A stretch of DNA of 64,000 nucleotides from Sphingobacteriales bacterium 44-61. GTDB lineage: Bacteria > Bacteroidota > Bacteroidia > Chitinophagales > Chitinophagaceae. Below, piece after piece: positions 1 to 9,208 of the stretch; the stretch's first letter is position 1, and the number at the start of each line of letters is the position of its first letter. The position numbers and the translations under genes are program-made. The notes under the pieces were generated by a model. That model was not told the origin of the DNA, did not search any database, and worked only from the letters and a program-made list of their open reading frames with translations. Where the stretch lies: positions 1 to 64,000 of the forward strand of contig MKTW01000020.1 of the NCBI GenBank assembly GCA_001898405.1, in the 5' to 3' direction.

Positions 1-774
<774 letters not shown>

Positions 775-975
775 AAATGTTGTTTGATACTGACAGTAAA
801 AATTTCTCAAGAGAAAATTAAACGTGTCAAATCGAATGTTATTCGTATTGACTTACCTTTTGGTTGTTATACTAAAAGTATAACGTGCTATTGTTTCCCA
901 ACTTTCAAAGATCTTTTGGCCTGTATTCCCGGACTTTGATCCGGGATCTCTGCCACCGTTTTTTCGAACGGAGTG
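775..975 (-). other. 16S rRNA leader with hairpins and boxA-like site
   Basis: This is the region between the nearest promoter and mature 16S, read on the minus strand. It contains a GC-rich hairpin (arms 928-933 and 940-945), a hairpin next to the promoter (956-960 with 967-971), an AT-rich hairpin (866-872 with 878-884), and the minus-strand string TCTTTGAAAGT (901-911). That string resembles the boxA antitermination site of rRNA leaders in other phyla. No protein gene is seen. The boxA assignment is inference from similarity. Confidence 0.6.
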
Positions 976-1006
976 CAAAGGTAAGGGCCTTTTTATTTCT
1001 ACCAAA
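976..1006 (-). promoter_or_regulatory. rRNA promoter nearest to 16S
   Basis: On the minus strand a -33 TTTG (1003-1006) is followed after 19 bp by the -7 box TACCTTTG (976-983). This matches the Bacteroidota consensus TTTG-N19-21-TAnnTTTG. Transcription would run towards 16S, giving a leader of about 200 nt. Confidence 0.85.
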
Positions 1007-1101
1007 TTTTTTCTTCATTTTATTTTCAAAAAATCAGAAACATTTGGATGAAAATCAATTTGTTTTGTGAAGAGCTATCCTCATTTTTTTGAGGCGGACT
1101 G

Positions 1102-1132
1102 CAAAGGTAGATGTTTAATCTTTACTACCAAA
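1102..1132 (-). promoter_or_regulatory. rRNA tandem promoter, second from 16S
   Basis: -33 TTTG (1129-1132), a 19 bp spacer and -7 TACCTTTG (1102-1109) on the minus strand. The -7 box and spacing are the same as in the promoter at 976. Confidence 0.85.
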
Positions 1133-1215
1133 ATTTTCTCAACTTTCATTACCCACAGTTACTTCACTTTTCTATTCACATTTCCAAGAACTACCACTAT
1201 TTTTCAAGCGGGTTG

Positions 1216-1246
1216 CAAAGGTAAGGAGTTTCGAATTATCAGCAAA
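1216..1246 (-). promoter_or_regulatory. rRNA tandem promoter, third from 16S
   Basis: -33 TTTG (1243-1246), a 19 bp spacer and -7 TACCTTTG (1216-1223) on the minus strand. Confidence 0.85.
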
Positions 1247-1315
1247 CTTTTCTTTCAAAATTTTCCTGCTTTTTTTCACTCACTTTTCGAAGAACTACCC
1301 GTTTGATCGGGGCTG

Positions 1316-1347
1316 CAAAGCTAGGAGGTTTTTTATTAAAAAACAAG
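1316..1347 (-). promoter_or_regulatory. rRNA tandem promoter, fourth from 16S
   Basis: -7 TAGCTTTG (1316-1323) with a weaker -33 CTTG (1344-1347) at 20 bp on the minus strand. The -33 box departs from TTTG, so this may be the weakest of the five. Confidence 0.7.
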
Positions 1348-1433
1348 AATTAATTTCTTTTTTTTCAATTATTTATCTGCTGTATCCAGTCACAAAACTT
1401 TCAGAGAACTACCCCTCTTTTTGATCGGGGGTG

Positions 1434-1464
1434 CAAAGATAAGGGTGAATACTTTCCTGCCAAA
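1434..1464 (-). promoter_or_regulatory. rRNA tandem promoter, farthest from 16S
   Basis: -33 TTTG (1461-1464), a 19 bp spacer and -7 TATCTTTG (1434-1441) on the minus strand. It lies about 70 bp downstream of the stop codon of truA, which is transcribed in the same direction, so read-through from truA is possible. Confidence 0.8.
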
Positions 1465-1535
1465 TCTTTTTTGAAACTTTCTTTCCGCTTATTTCTCAAA
1501 CCCACGCCCATTAAGCCTTTCAGCCGATATTTTTT

Positions 1536-2288
1536 TTAGGCCATTTTGCCCCCCTCTTCCCCCGGATATTCCACCCCCAGCAAGAACAACCCATGCGCCG
1601 GCACTGCGAAACTCGCTCTGGTACAGTCTTTAGCCTCAATAATACCCCTGAATTCCCGCAAATCCATCTTCCCCCGCCCCACTTTCAACATCGTAGCCGT
1701 TAATGCCCTTACCATACCCCTCAAAAACCTGTCCGCCTTCACCCGGTACACCCAACAATCCCCCTCCTCCATCCATTCACTCTCACCGATCTGACAGAAA
1801 AAGCTCTTTACCTGGGTATTCCGCTTCGAAAAAGAGGTAAAATCGCGGTACTCTTTCAGTATCCCAGCAGCTTCCTGCATCGCCGCCTTGTCCAGCTTGT
1901 AAGGAAAATAATAAGCCCTATCTGCTAAAAAAGGATTTTTTGCCCTGTAAATGAAGTACTTATATTCCCTGCTCAATGCATCAAACCGGCAATGGGCATC
2001 CGGCGCTACTTCCTTCAACCCCTTTATAACTATGTCTGAAGGCAATATCGCATTCAGCTTATACTGCCACTGCGGATGAATTTCCCCCTCAAAGTCGAAA
2101 TGAAAATAGTTCTGCAGGGCATGCACTCCCGCATCCGTACGTGAAGAGCCGGTCAACTGTACCGGCTGCCGGTGCAGTATCTCAAAGGCCTTTTCCACCT
2201 CGGCCTGTATGCTATTGGCATTCTTTTGCGTCTGAAATCCACTGTAAAGGGTGCCTTTATAAGCCAGTTCCAAAAAATAACGGGGCAT
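1536..2288 (-). CDS. truA: tRNA pseudouridine(38-40) synthase TruA
   Basis: This 250-residue protein has the length of bacterial TruA, which isomerises uridines 38-40 in the anticodon arm of many tRNAs. The N-terminal strand FLELAYKGTLYSGFQ and the catalytic motif SSRTDAGVHA, with nucleophile Asp52, are intact. The C-terminal RFLRGMVRAL element, typical of the second half of the fold, is also present. The start MPRYFLELAY fits family alignments. The gene lies just upstream of the rRNA promoter array on the same strand and downstream of a DUF4476 protein gene (82 bp gap). No regulatory site was seen. Assignment is secure. Confidence 0.96.
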   Translation of the reverse strand: MPRYFLELAYKGTLYSGFQTQKNANSIQAEVEKAFEILHRQPVQLTGSSRTDAGVHALQNYFHFDFEGEIHPQWQYKLNAILPSDIVIKGLKEVAPDAHCRFDALSREYKYFIYRAKNPFLADRAYYFPYKLDKAAMQEAAGILKEYRDFTSFSKRNTQVKSFFCQIGESEWMEEGDCWVYRVKADRFLRGMVRALTATMLKVGRGKMDLREFRGIIEAKDCTRASFAVPAHGLFLLGVEYPGEEGGKMA

Positions 2289-2370
2289 ATTGTTGCTGTT
2301 TGCAGTTGCGGCTCACTGGCCGTCGCCATCTCCGGTAAAGATAATTGTTACTGTTCGCGCTATAGCCGGT

Positions 2371-3744
2371 TCACCGCAGCATGGTCTTGAAGCGATTGAT
2401 ATAATATTCGTCTTTCAGCTCAGCCTGTAGTGCGGCAAAATTCTCTCTGTCAGAAACTGCCAGGTAAGCAGCATCAAAAAAGTTGTACCGCCCGGCATCA
2501 TTCAGGAAAAGCGTGCCCAGGTTCCGGACCTGCTCGCTGGTAAAGCATTTTGTTTTAAATATCTTTTTTGCCGCTATAAGCATCGCATCGTCCCCATCCG
2601 TTGCCACCATTTTTTTACGCAGTTTCAGGTAATCCGTTTCACTGGCCATTGCCTTGCAATTATTTCCACCTGCATTTTGTGTTTCAGGCTTCTTCGCCGG
2701 AGTAAGGTCTTTTGTTTCAGTATCCATAGGCAAAAACTTGGTTTCTTCCTGCGAAGGAGACACTTGCTTTGCAATCGTTTTGGGATTGGGAATGAAGATC
2801 TGCACCGTGTCCCTTTTCCCGTCAGGATACTCATCTATATATGTTACACCAAACCCTTCCGTTGTAGAACTTTCTGTTTTCCTGGTCACCACTGAAGGTT
2901 TATAGGCTGCCGGAGCAGCTGTCTGTTCTGCTTTTACTTCTGTTTTCCCGACGACCGCTGTTGCCTGCATTAATGTATCCTTCAGCTCTTTTACCTGCAC
3001 TGTTTCCTGCTTTCTTTCTTCTGCTGGCGGAGCCTTCTTTTCTTCCGCCGGAACAGCGGCTATTGATTGCTGCGCGGCAGTATCCCTGAGCGGCTCTGTA
3101 ATTTCTTCCTTTTTCGTTACCACAGGCGGGGCAACTGCCACTACAGGAGCTTGTTGTGCAATTGTATCCTTAGCCAGTGAACTGAGTTCCTCCTTTTTCT
3201 CTTCTTTTTCCTGCGCGACTGCTGCTGTTACCGGTTCCTGCCTGACCGCAGGGGCTGCAATTACCGGTTTTTCTTCCTGCTTCACCACAGCCGGCAGCGG
3301 CACTACCCTTTCTTTCAGTGATGGATCATCCGCAGCCTTGGACAACACTTCTGTAAATGCAGAAACTTCCTTTGGCTCTGTTCTCACCGATCTTGCCTTG
3401 CCTGCGGGTTCCCCCTGTATGGTCTGCTGGGTCTGAAGATCGAGCAGTGACCATTTCCCTTCTGTATTCTTTAATAAAAAGCCTTTATCACGGCTGCTTA
3501 CAGCCACGGTGAAAACCTGCTCCGGCCATTTGTTCTGCGGGAATCCTATGGAGAAACTATAGGTACTGTCCTGCAGCTTTGAAAGAATAAGATAGCCTGA
3601 TGTATTGGAGCTATACACCTGTTCTTTCATCTTCAGGAAAAAAGGTTGTGCCCCATCTGCCTGCAGGTACATAAAGTAAACCTTTTGGGAGAAGGACGCT
3701 GAACTTAAAAGCAGCAGGATTAAAAAGGCCTTGAACTTCTTCAT
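2371..3744 (-). CDS. Secreted DUF4476 domain protein with Pro/Glu/Ala-rich linker
   Basis: A 457-residue protein with an N-terminal signal peptide (MKKFKAFLILLLLSSASFSQ) and a conserved N-terminal region to about residue 130. A long low-complexity linker follows (about 130-300), rich in Glu, Lys, Ala, Pro and Val with repeated acidic stretches. The C-terminal ~90 residues contain the 'SEQVRNLGTLFLNDAGRYNF' helix typical of DUF4476, a domain common in Bacteroidota and of unknown function. The linker suggests a periplasmic or surface protein that spans a distance. It is divergent from the M1 aminopeptidase gene across 188 bp. No catalytic residues are recognisable, so no function is assigned. 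Confidence 0.85.
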   Translation of the reverse strand: MKKFKAFLILLLLSSASFSQKVYFMYLQADGAQPFFLKMKEQVYSSNTSGYLILSKLQDSTYSFSIGFPQNKWPEQVFTVAVSSRDKGFLLKNTEGKWSLLDLQTQQTIQGEPAGKARSVRTEPKEVSAFTEVLSKAADDPSLKERVVPLPAVVKQEEKPVIAAPAVRQEPVTAAVAQEKEEKKEELSSLAKDTIAQQAPVVAVAPPVVTKKEEITEPLRDTAAQQSIAAVPAEEKKAPPAEERKQETVQVKELKDTLMQATAVVGKTEVKAEQTAAPAAYKPSVVTRKTESSTTEGFGVTYIDEYPDGKRDTVQIFIPNPKTIAKQVSPSQEETKFLPMDTETKDLTPAKKPETQNAGGNNCKAMASETDYLKLRKKMVATDGDDAMLIAAKKIFKTKCFTSEQVRNLGTLFLNDAGRYNFFDAAYLAVSDRENFAALQAELKDEYYINRFKTMLR

Positions 3745-3905
3745 AATTATGTATGATCAAAATTAGTTTAAATAACGGTATCAGCGGTCAGTAAGGAACT
3801 GTTAAGTTGTTTAGTGGCAGGGGTGTTGAGCATTGTCGTTGTCGAATGGTCGGCGGTCAACAGACCACCCAAATAGTTTTTAACCGCATTAACATAGGCT
3901 TCTAT

Positions 3906-3913
3906 TACATTTG
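3906..3913 (+). promoter_or_regulatory. Putative -7 box for the aminopeptidase gene
   Basis: TACATTTG matches TAnnTTTG exactly and lies 20 bp before the ATG of the M1 peptidase gene. No clear TTTG is found at the -33 position; only a T-run is present. The rest of the 3745-3932 divergent gap shows nothing else. Confidence 0.4.
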
Positions 3914-3932
3914 CTGACTCTAAATTATTACT

Positions 3933-6452
3933 ATGAAGAAGATGTTTTTGTTATTACCCTTGTTTGCCGCTGGTTTTGCAGTGATGGCCCAACCCGGAGG
4001 AGCACAAGCAGACACTGCCTGGAAGAGCATTTACAGGGAAACCGCTACTAAGATCAATAAACTGGTGCATACCAAACTGGATGTAAAGCCTGATTTCAGC
4101 AAATCCTACCTCTATGGCAAAGCCTGGATCACTTTGCAGCCATATTTCTACCCCACTGATTCCCTTACCCTTGATGCAAAAGGAATGGAATTCAAAAAAG
4201 TGGCTTTGCTGAAAGGAGGTAAAGAACTGCCGTTGAAATATCAATATGACGACTGGCAATTGCGTATTCAACTGGATAAAACATATAAGGCCAATGAGTC
4301 TTATACGATCTACATTGACTACACCGCCAAGCCGGACGAATTTGATGCTAAATACAGTGAAGGTGCTATGCTGGGTATAAAAGGCATGTACTTCATCAAC
4401 CCTAAAGGAGAAGAGAAAGACAAACCCACACAGATCTGGACACAGGGTGAAACAGAATCAAATTCAGCCTGGTTCCCTACTATTGATAAAACTGCGCAAA
4501 AAACAACACAGGAACTGACTGTTACCGTAGCTGATAAATATGTTACGCTCAGCAACGGGAAACTGGTATCGCAAAAGAAGAATGCAGATGGCACCCGGAC
4601 TGATTACTGGAAAATGGACCTGCCCCACTCCCCTTACCTCTTCTTCCTCGGCGTTGGCGAATATGCTGTGATCAAGGATAGCTGGAAAGGCAAGGAAGTA
4701 AATTATTATGTAGAAAAAGAATATGCACCCGTAGCAAAGAAGATCTTCGGCAATACACCTGAGATGATGACTTTCTTTTCAAAAATCACCGGTGTTGAAT
4801 TTCCCTGGATCAAATATTCACAGATCACCGGCCGTGATTATGTAGCCGGTGCTATGGAAAACACTACCGCTACCATTCACCAGGAAAGCGCACAGCAGGA
4901 TGCACGCGAACTGATAGATGGCAACGAATGGGAAAGCACTATCGCCCACGAACTCTTTCACCAATGGTTTGGTGATTATGTAACTGCCGAAAGCTGGAGC
5001 AACCTTACCCTCAATGAATCATTCGCCAACTACAGTGAAACCCTGTGGGATGAATATAAATATGGTAAAGACGCGGGAGAAGCTCAGAACTATTCCGATA
5101 TGCAAGGCTACCTGGCCAGCAGAAGCCAGGACCTTGACCTGGTCCGCTTCCACTACCATGACAGAGAAGATATGTTTGATGCAGTAAGCTATAACAAAGG
5201 AGGACGCATACTGCATATGCTGCGTAAAGAAATAGGAGATGATGCTTTCTTCAAAGCATTGAACCTTTATCTCACCACCAACAAATTCAAAGCCGCCGAA
5301 GCACACCAGCTCCGCCTGGCGTTTGAAGAAGTGACCGGCCGCGACCTGAACTGGTATTTCAACCAATGGTATTTTGGCAATGGCCATCCCACCGTTTCTA
5401 TTGATTATGTATATGACGATGCGGCACATAAAGTGGATGTGATCGTTAAACAAACACAGAATACCGGCAAAATATTCAAGCTGCCGCTGACCGTAGATAT
5501 TTATAACGGAGAAAAGAAAACACGCTCCAAAGTATGGTCAGACAGCGCAGTGGACACTTTCAGCTTCAATTACACTCAACGACCTGACCTGGTAAACGTA
5601 GATGCAGATAAGATCTTATTGTGGGTGAAAAAGGATAATAAAACCCTCGACAACTTCATCCATCAATACAAATATGCCGGCAATTACGTCGACAGAAGGG
5701 AAGCAATCGAGTTTGCAGCTAAAAATCAAACTGACCCCAAAGCAGTGGCATTGCTTAAAACAGCACTGAATGATCCATATCACGGCCTGCGCAGCTTCAC
5801 CATTGCCCGCCTCGACATGAGAAACGAAGCTGTTAAAACAGCCATGGAACCAGTATTGGCCAATCTCGCTAAAACAGATAAGGATGCCCTGGTAAGAGCA
5901 GGCGCTATTGGCGCATTAAGCGTTTATAAAAAAGCAGCATACGCTCCCCTCTTCAAAGCTGCCATCAATGATTCTTCTTACAGTGTAGCCGGAAGAGCAT
6001 TGAGTGCATTGAGCAGGATAGATTCAACAGCCGCCCTCGCAGCCGCCAAACAACTATCTGCCAAACCCGCCAAAGGCCTACTGAAATCTGCAATACAGAC
6101 AGAGTTTGCCAAATCAGGCGATGAAACCGTATTTGAAACAGTGCTGGCCGAATTTGAAAAGGCTTCCCTGCAACAAAAATTCGGTATCGCCAACGACCTC
6201 GCTTCTTTCATGATCGCCATGAAGAACACGGAAAAAATAAAGAAAGGCATAGAAGCCATCGCAAAATTCCGTGATGAGATCCCTGCACCCATCCGCCCTC
6301 AAACAGATCCCTACCTGAACGGGCAAATACTGAAAGGAATACTGGCTGCAAAAGATGCAGCACTGAAGGCCAATCCATCCAACACAGGGTTGCAGGAAGT
6401 GGTAAATCTCATTAAGTCGAAACTGCCTGAAGAAGACAAAAAAGGCTTTTAA
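3933..6452 (+). CDS. M1 family zinc aminopeptidase with HEAT-like C-terminus
   Basis: An 839-residue exported metallopeptidase that removes N-terminal amino acids from peptides. A signal peptide ends around residue 19 (FAVMAQ). The substrate-binding motif GAMEN is at 306-310. The zinc motif HELFH is at 339-343, with third ligand Glu362 in NESFANY, exactly the HEXXH-X18-E spacing. The N-terminal beta domain precedes the catalytic domain. After about residue 560 the protein becomes alpha-helical with repeated short-helix units (e.g. DALVRAGAIGALSVY) resembling HEAT repeats, as in other M1 enzymes. It is monocistronic and ends at the large palindrome and bidirectional terminator. Confidence 0.95.
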   Translation: MKKMFLLLPLFAAGFAVMAQPGGAQADTAWKSIYRETATKINKLVHTKLDVKPDFSKSYLYGKAWITLQPYFYPTDSLTLDAKGMEFKKVALLKGGKELPLKYQYDDWQLRIQLDKTYKANESYTIYIDYTAKPDEFDAKYSEGAMLGIKGMYFINPKGEEKDKPTQIWTQGETESNSAWFPTIDKTAQKTTQELTVTVADKYVTLSNGKLVSQKKNADGTRTDYWKMDLPHSPYLFFLGVGEYAVIKDSWKGKEVNYYVEKEYAPVAKKIFGNTPEMMTFFSKITGVEFPWIKYSQITGRDYVAGAMENTTATIHQESAQQDARELIDGNEWESTIAHELFHQWFGDYVTAESWSNLTLNESFANYSETLWDEYKYGKDAGEAQNYSDMQGYLASRSQDLDLVRFHYHDREDMFDAVSYNKGGRILHMLRKEIGDDAFFKALNLYLTTNKFKAAEAHQLRLAFEEVTGRDLNWYFNQWYFGNGHPTVSIDYVYDDAAHKVDVIVKQTQNTGKIFKLPLTVDIYNGEKKTRSKVWSDSAVDTFSFNYTQRPDLVNVDADKILLWVKKDNKTLDNFIHQYKYAGNYVDRREAIEFAAKNQTDPKAVALLKTALNDPYHGLRSFTIARLDMRNEAVKTAMEPVLANLAKTDKDALVRAGAIGALSVYKKAAYAPLFKAAINDSSYSVAGRALSALSRIDSTAALAAAKQLSAKPAKGLLKSAIQTEFAKSGDETVFETVLAEFEKASLQQKFGIANDLASFMIAMKNTEKIKKGIEAIAKFRDEIPAPIRPQTDPYLNGQILKGILAAKDAALKANPSNTGLQEVVNLIKSKLPEEDKKGF

Positions 6453-6453
6453 C

Positions 6454-6674
6454 ACGAATGGTGCGAATGTGTATGAACGATGCAAGTGGCTTAAGTTAGG
6501 CACGAATGGTGCGAACGGCGTAAATAAAAAGAGGCTGTCTCAAAAATCTGAGGCAGCCTCTTTTTATTTACACCATTCACTTATTCTATTTATCTGCATC
6601 ATTCTGGCACTATTCGCGTCATTCGTGCCTAACTTAAGCCACTTGCATCGTTCATACACATTCGCACCATTCGT
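6454..6674. repeat. 55-bp perfect inverted repeat between convergent genes
   Basis: Arms 6454-6508 and 6620-6674 are perfect reverse complements over 55 bp. Within the arms the unit CACGAATGGTGCGAA occurs as a direct repeat (6453 and 6501) and again inverted in the right arm. A second nested stem forms the terminator at 6521-6570. The whole structure fills the 225 bp between two convergent stop codons. No open reading frame or target-site duplication is obvious. It could be a palindromic intergenic element; its origin is unknown. Confidence 0.9.
6521..6570. terminator. Bidirectional rho-independent terminator
   Basis: The perfect 17-bp arms 6521-6537 and 6554-6570 extend inwards with CTCA/TGAG around a short A-rich loop. 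They carry an A-run on the left and a T-run on the right, so the hairpin can terminate both the peptidase gene (+) and the lipoprotein gene (-). Confidence 0.9.
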
Positions 6675-6677
6675 ACT

Positions 6678-7592
6678 TCAGCGGTCGCGTACAAAAGTAA
6701 GATCATCAAAAAAAGCCCTCATCGCATTATTGCCATAATTCCAATCTACTGTAATGTTGCGGGTAGAGGCATCGAATCTGCTGGTCCTGCTTCCTGTGCC
6801 AGTGAATAATGTAATGCCAACTGCTGAGCTGCGGTTACGAACATCGGTGGCAAGGTCTGTTTGACGGTCGAAGACGATCACTGGTTGAATATCGGTGCCG
6901 TACCAGCTCATTGAATTGTTGAGGCCTACGCCGATAGGGTGGCCGTAATCGTTTTCTTCGGGCCAGTAAAAAGCTACTGCGTCAGGGGCAACGGTGACAA
7001 GATGGATCTCCGTGTTATAAGGGAAATTATAGGGCGCCCTGTTATGATATCCCTGCAGGTTATATACTCCATCGTATTTGTTCTTGATCGTAAAGCCGAT
7101 CACAATAGTGCTCATATTCCTGCTGATATCATAGTTGCCTTCTACTTTTTCTATCCTGTAGCCAACTCCATAAGTAAGGTCAGGGTTGAGATTGTCCGAA
7201 CCGGTAACAGCGATCTCAAGCTCATCTGTAAGGGAGTCGCCGCTTGCAATGGAAGGGCTGGTTGTGTTGATATTGTATGTACCTTGAGGTAATGGTGTGA
7301 ATCCTGCGGCTGTAACCAGTGAGGCATCTTCTATAAGGCGGATGGTGATGTTAGAGGATGCTGGTTTGTTTGTGCCATTAATGGTGATCACCGGCCCATT
7401 TACTGTGACGGTTGCTGACTGTCCGGTGATGCCTCTCACCAGCGGGCCTGCCGGGGCTTCAATAAATCCTACAGCTTTGCTGTCCGGATTATGCAATCCG
7501 TATTTCTGATCGTCAAAATCTTTGTCCTTCAGGCATCCTGTTAAAGCAAACAGAAGCATTGCCGGAAGAAATGATAGCAATATCTTTTTCAT
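6678..7592 (-). CDS. SusCD-associated lipoprotein, DUF1735-like
   Basis: A 304-residue lipoprotein with a clear lipobox (LLFALTGC, Cys20). The next ~130 residues resemble the beta-sandwich DUF1735 domain often found third in SusCD operons, with the pattern '...LPQGTYNINTTSPSIASGD...'. The C-terminal half is less familiar. It follows the SusD gene by 28 bp in the same direction, so it is the last gene of the susC-susD operon. It is probably a surface glycan- or nutrient-binding protein, inferred from position and lipidation. No catalytic motif is visible. The gene ends next to the large palindrome. Confidence 0.75.
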   Translation of the reverse strand: MKKILLSFLPAMLLFALTGCLKDKDFDDQKYGLHNPDSKAVGFIEAPAGPLVRGITGQSATVTVNGPVITINGTNKPASSNITIRLIEDASLVTAAGFTPLPQGTYNINTTSPSIASGDSLTDELEIAVTGSDNLNPDLTYGVGYRIEKVEGNYDISRNMSTIVIGFTIKNKYDGVYNLQGYHNRAPYNFPYNTEIHLVTVAPDAVAFYWPEENDYGHPIGVGLNNSMSWYGTDIQPVIVFDRQTDLATDVRNRSSAVGITLFTGTGSRTSRFDASTRNITVDWNYGNNAMRAFFDDLTFVRDR

Positions 7593-7620
7593 AAATGTTT
7601 TTGATTGAAGGGAAATAATA

Positions 7621-9189
7621 TTAGTTCAGGTCCCAAAAGATCCGGTTGTTGAATACATTGATAGTGCCTTCTGCATTTACATTGGCAGCATTATAATTGT
7701 ATTCACTCTGCGGATAGAAAAGCCGTACAGGAATGGAAGTAGCCGTTCTGTTTGGATCCACTGAAAGTGTCGGCCCGGAAACATATCCTACAGCAGTTCC
7801 ATAAGTAATACCTGTGCGGCGGTAGTCGGTCCATATTTCGTAAGGCGCAATTGAGTTCAGTGCAAACCATTTCTGGGAAAGGATGGTATAAATGCCTCCG
7901 CCTGGCTGGCCGGGGCGGATAGACGGTGCATGATAATCCACATCCGGATAGCCCTCATTGAAGAGTAAGTATTCATCTGCATCTGCTTGCGTTAAGCCAA
8001 GCCATACAAAAGATTCAGTTACGGCGCGGGTCAACAACTCTTCAGCAGAAGGCCCGGTAGTAAGTATTCCCCTTTCCCTGGCTTCAGCCTGCAGAAAAAG
8101 GCTTTCAACGCTGGTCATGATCCAGGCACGTGAAGCTGCTCCTTCGGGAATAAGGCCAACTCCTCTTATGGTAGACAAGAAATTGCCTTCCAGTGTGGGA
8201 TCACCCGAAGGTGTTCCGAACCGGATGCCTCTGTGTCCGCTTGCTGGTGCTACATAGAAGCGATCAAGACGGGGATCGCCATTTGCATCATAATAGCTAA
8301 TGGCATACTCACTTCCACGCAGGAAATCATTTTGCGCACCTGTGCCGGATTCATTGGTATGATAATACCTGTAATAAGGATTGGGTTTGGTGCCTGAAAA
8401 ACCAGGATTCAGGTGGGCTGATTGCCCCTCATTCAAAAATCCATCGGTAGTGATTTTTGCTATTTGCTCATTGATATCAATGCCTGGCGCTGTAGTAGTG
8501 GTCGTAGTTCCATTAAGCAAATGAACAAGCATACGCAACCGCAATGTATTGGCAAAACGGATCCAGTTAGTAGCATTCCCACGGAAAACAAGGTCAGCAG
8601 TCCTCATTTCCGGATTCCTTGCCTGGCTGATCGCATCGTTGTCCTGTAATATTCCAATTGCTTTATCCAACTCCGCAAAAATGCTTTTATAGATATCTAT
8701 TCCCGTATCATACTTGGGTGTTGAAGCAGCTGTACCCCGAAATGCTTCCGTATAGGGAATATTTCCATAGATGTCTACGAGCAACTGGAAATTATGCGAT
8801 TTCATGATCCGGCCTACTGCTTCAAAAAAACCCTCACCGGCTTCATTGGCCCGGTTAATAACAAGATTGTAGTTGGTGGCGTTGCGATAAAGATCATTCC
8901 ATATCTCCATTTTGAAATTGTTGGTGAACTGGTAAGTCTCTTCTTCATTTCTTGTTTGATATGATCCTGACCTGGCTCCATACCCCATCCACCAGTTCAA
9001 TACCCAAAAATCGGCTACCAGTAAACGGCTGGTCTCCTGCTGTGCTGCAGGCAGCAACACCGTTGCTGTTACCGAACCATCCGTTACATCATCCGGGTTG
9101 GAATTGATATCAAATTTGTTTTTACTGCACGCTGCCACACCCAGCAGGGTAATTAAGCAAGCGATATATATTATTCTTCCTGATTTCAT
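7621..9189 (-). CDS. SusD/RagB family outer-membrane lipoprotein
   Basis: A 522-residue surface lipoprotein that caps the TonB-dependent SusC barrel and binds its ligand. The chosen start is the ATG at 9189 (MKSGRIIYIAC), because it gives a normal signal peptide with lipobox LGVAAC. The open frame extends further upstream but those extra residues overlap the end of susC and look non-coding. Early segments such as FDINSNPDD and NWWMGYGARSGSY, helical TPR-like regions and the C-terminal NNRIFWDLN are typical of SusD-like proteins, probably of the SusD-like_2 type. It starts 19 bp after the susC stop. Confidence 0.92.
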   Translation of the reverse strand: MKSGRIIYIACLITLLGVAACSKNKFDINSNPDDVTDGSVTATVLLPAAQQETSRLLVADFWVLNWWMGYGARSGSYQTRNEEETYQFTNNFKMEIWNDLYRNATNYNLVINRANEAGEGFFEAVGRIMKSHNFQLLVDIYGNIPYTEAFRGTAASTPKYDTGIDIYKSIFAELDKAIGILQDNDAISQARNPEMRTADLVFRGNATNWIRFANTLRLRMLVHLLNGTTTTTTAPGIDINEQIAKITTDGFLNEGQSAHLNPGFSGTKPNPYYRYYHTNESGTGAQNDFLRGSEYAISYYDANGDPRLDRFYVAPASGHRGIRFGTPSGDPTLEGNFLSTIRGVGLIPEGAASRAWIMTSVESLFLQAEARERGILTTGPSAEELLTRAVTESFVWLGLTQADADEYLLFNEGYPDVDYHAPSIRPGQPGGGIYTILSQKWFALNSIAPYEIWTDYRRTGITYGTAVGYVSGPTLSVDPNRTATSIPVRLFYPQSEYNYNAANVNAEGTINVFNNRIFWDLN

Positions 9190-9208
9190 GGTTGTTCTTT
9201 GTTTAATG

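Larger units (their letters stand above)
1069..1433 (-). repeat. Repeated hairpin plus boxA-like unit between rRNA promoters
   Basis: After each -7 box the initially transcribed sequence has a short C-rich/G-rich stem, for example CCCG-CGGG and CCCC-GGGG. This is followed by a conserved string: TAGCTCTTC (around 1070-1078), TAGTTCTTGG (around 1184-1193), TAGTTCTTCG (around 1289-1298) and TAGTTCTCTG (around 1403-1412). The string resembles rRNA boxA of other bacteria. Promoter spacing is 100-126 bp, so the block looks like a diverged tandem duplication of one promoter-hairpin-boxA module. Confidence 0.6.

Noticed and set aside
1067-1306. 79-residue plus-strand frame in the rRNA promoter array
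   Set aside because: It runs antisense through the tandem promoters and consists mainly of Phe/Ser/Thr from AT-rich repeats.
1069-1470. CRISPR-like array in the region of regularly spaced GCAAAGGTA motifs
   Set aside because: The repeats are short promoter boxes at 100-126 bp intervals; there are no uniform spacers or cas genes.
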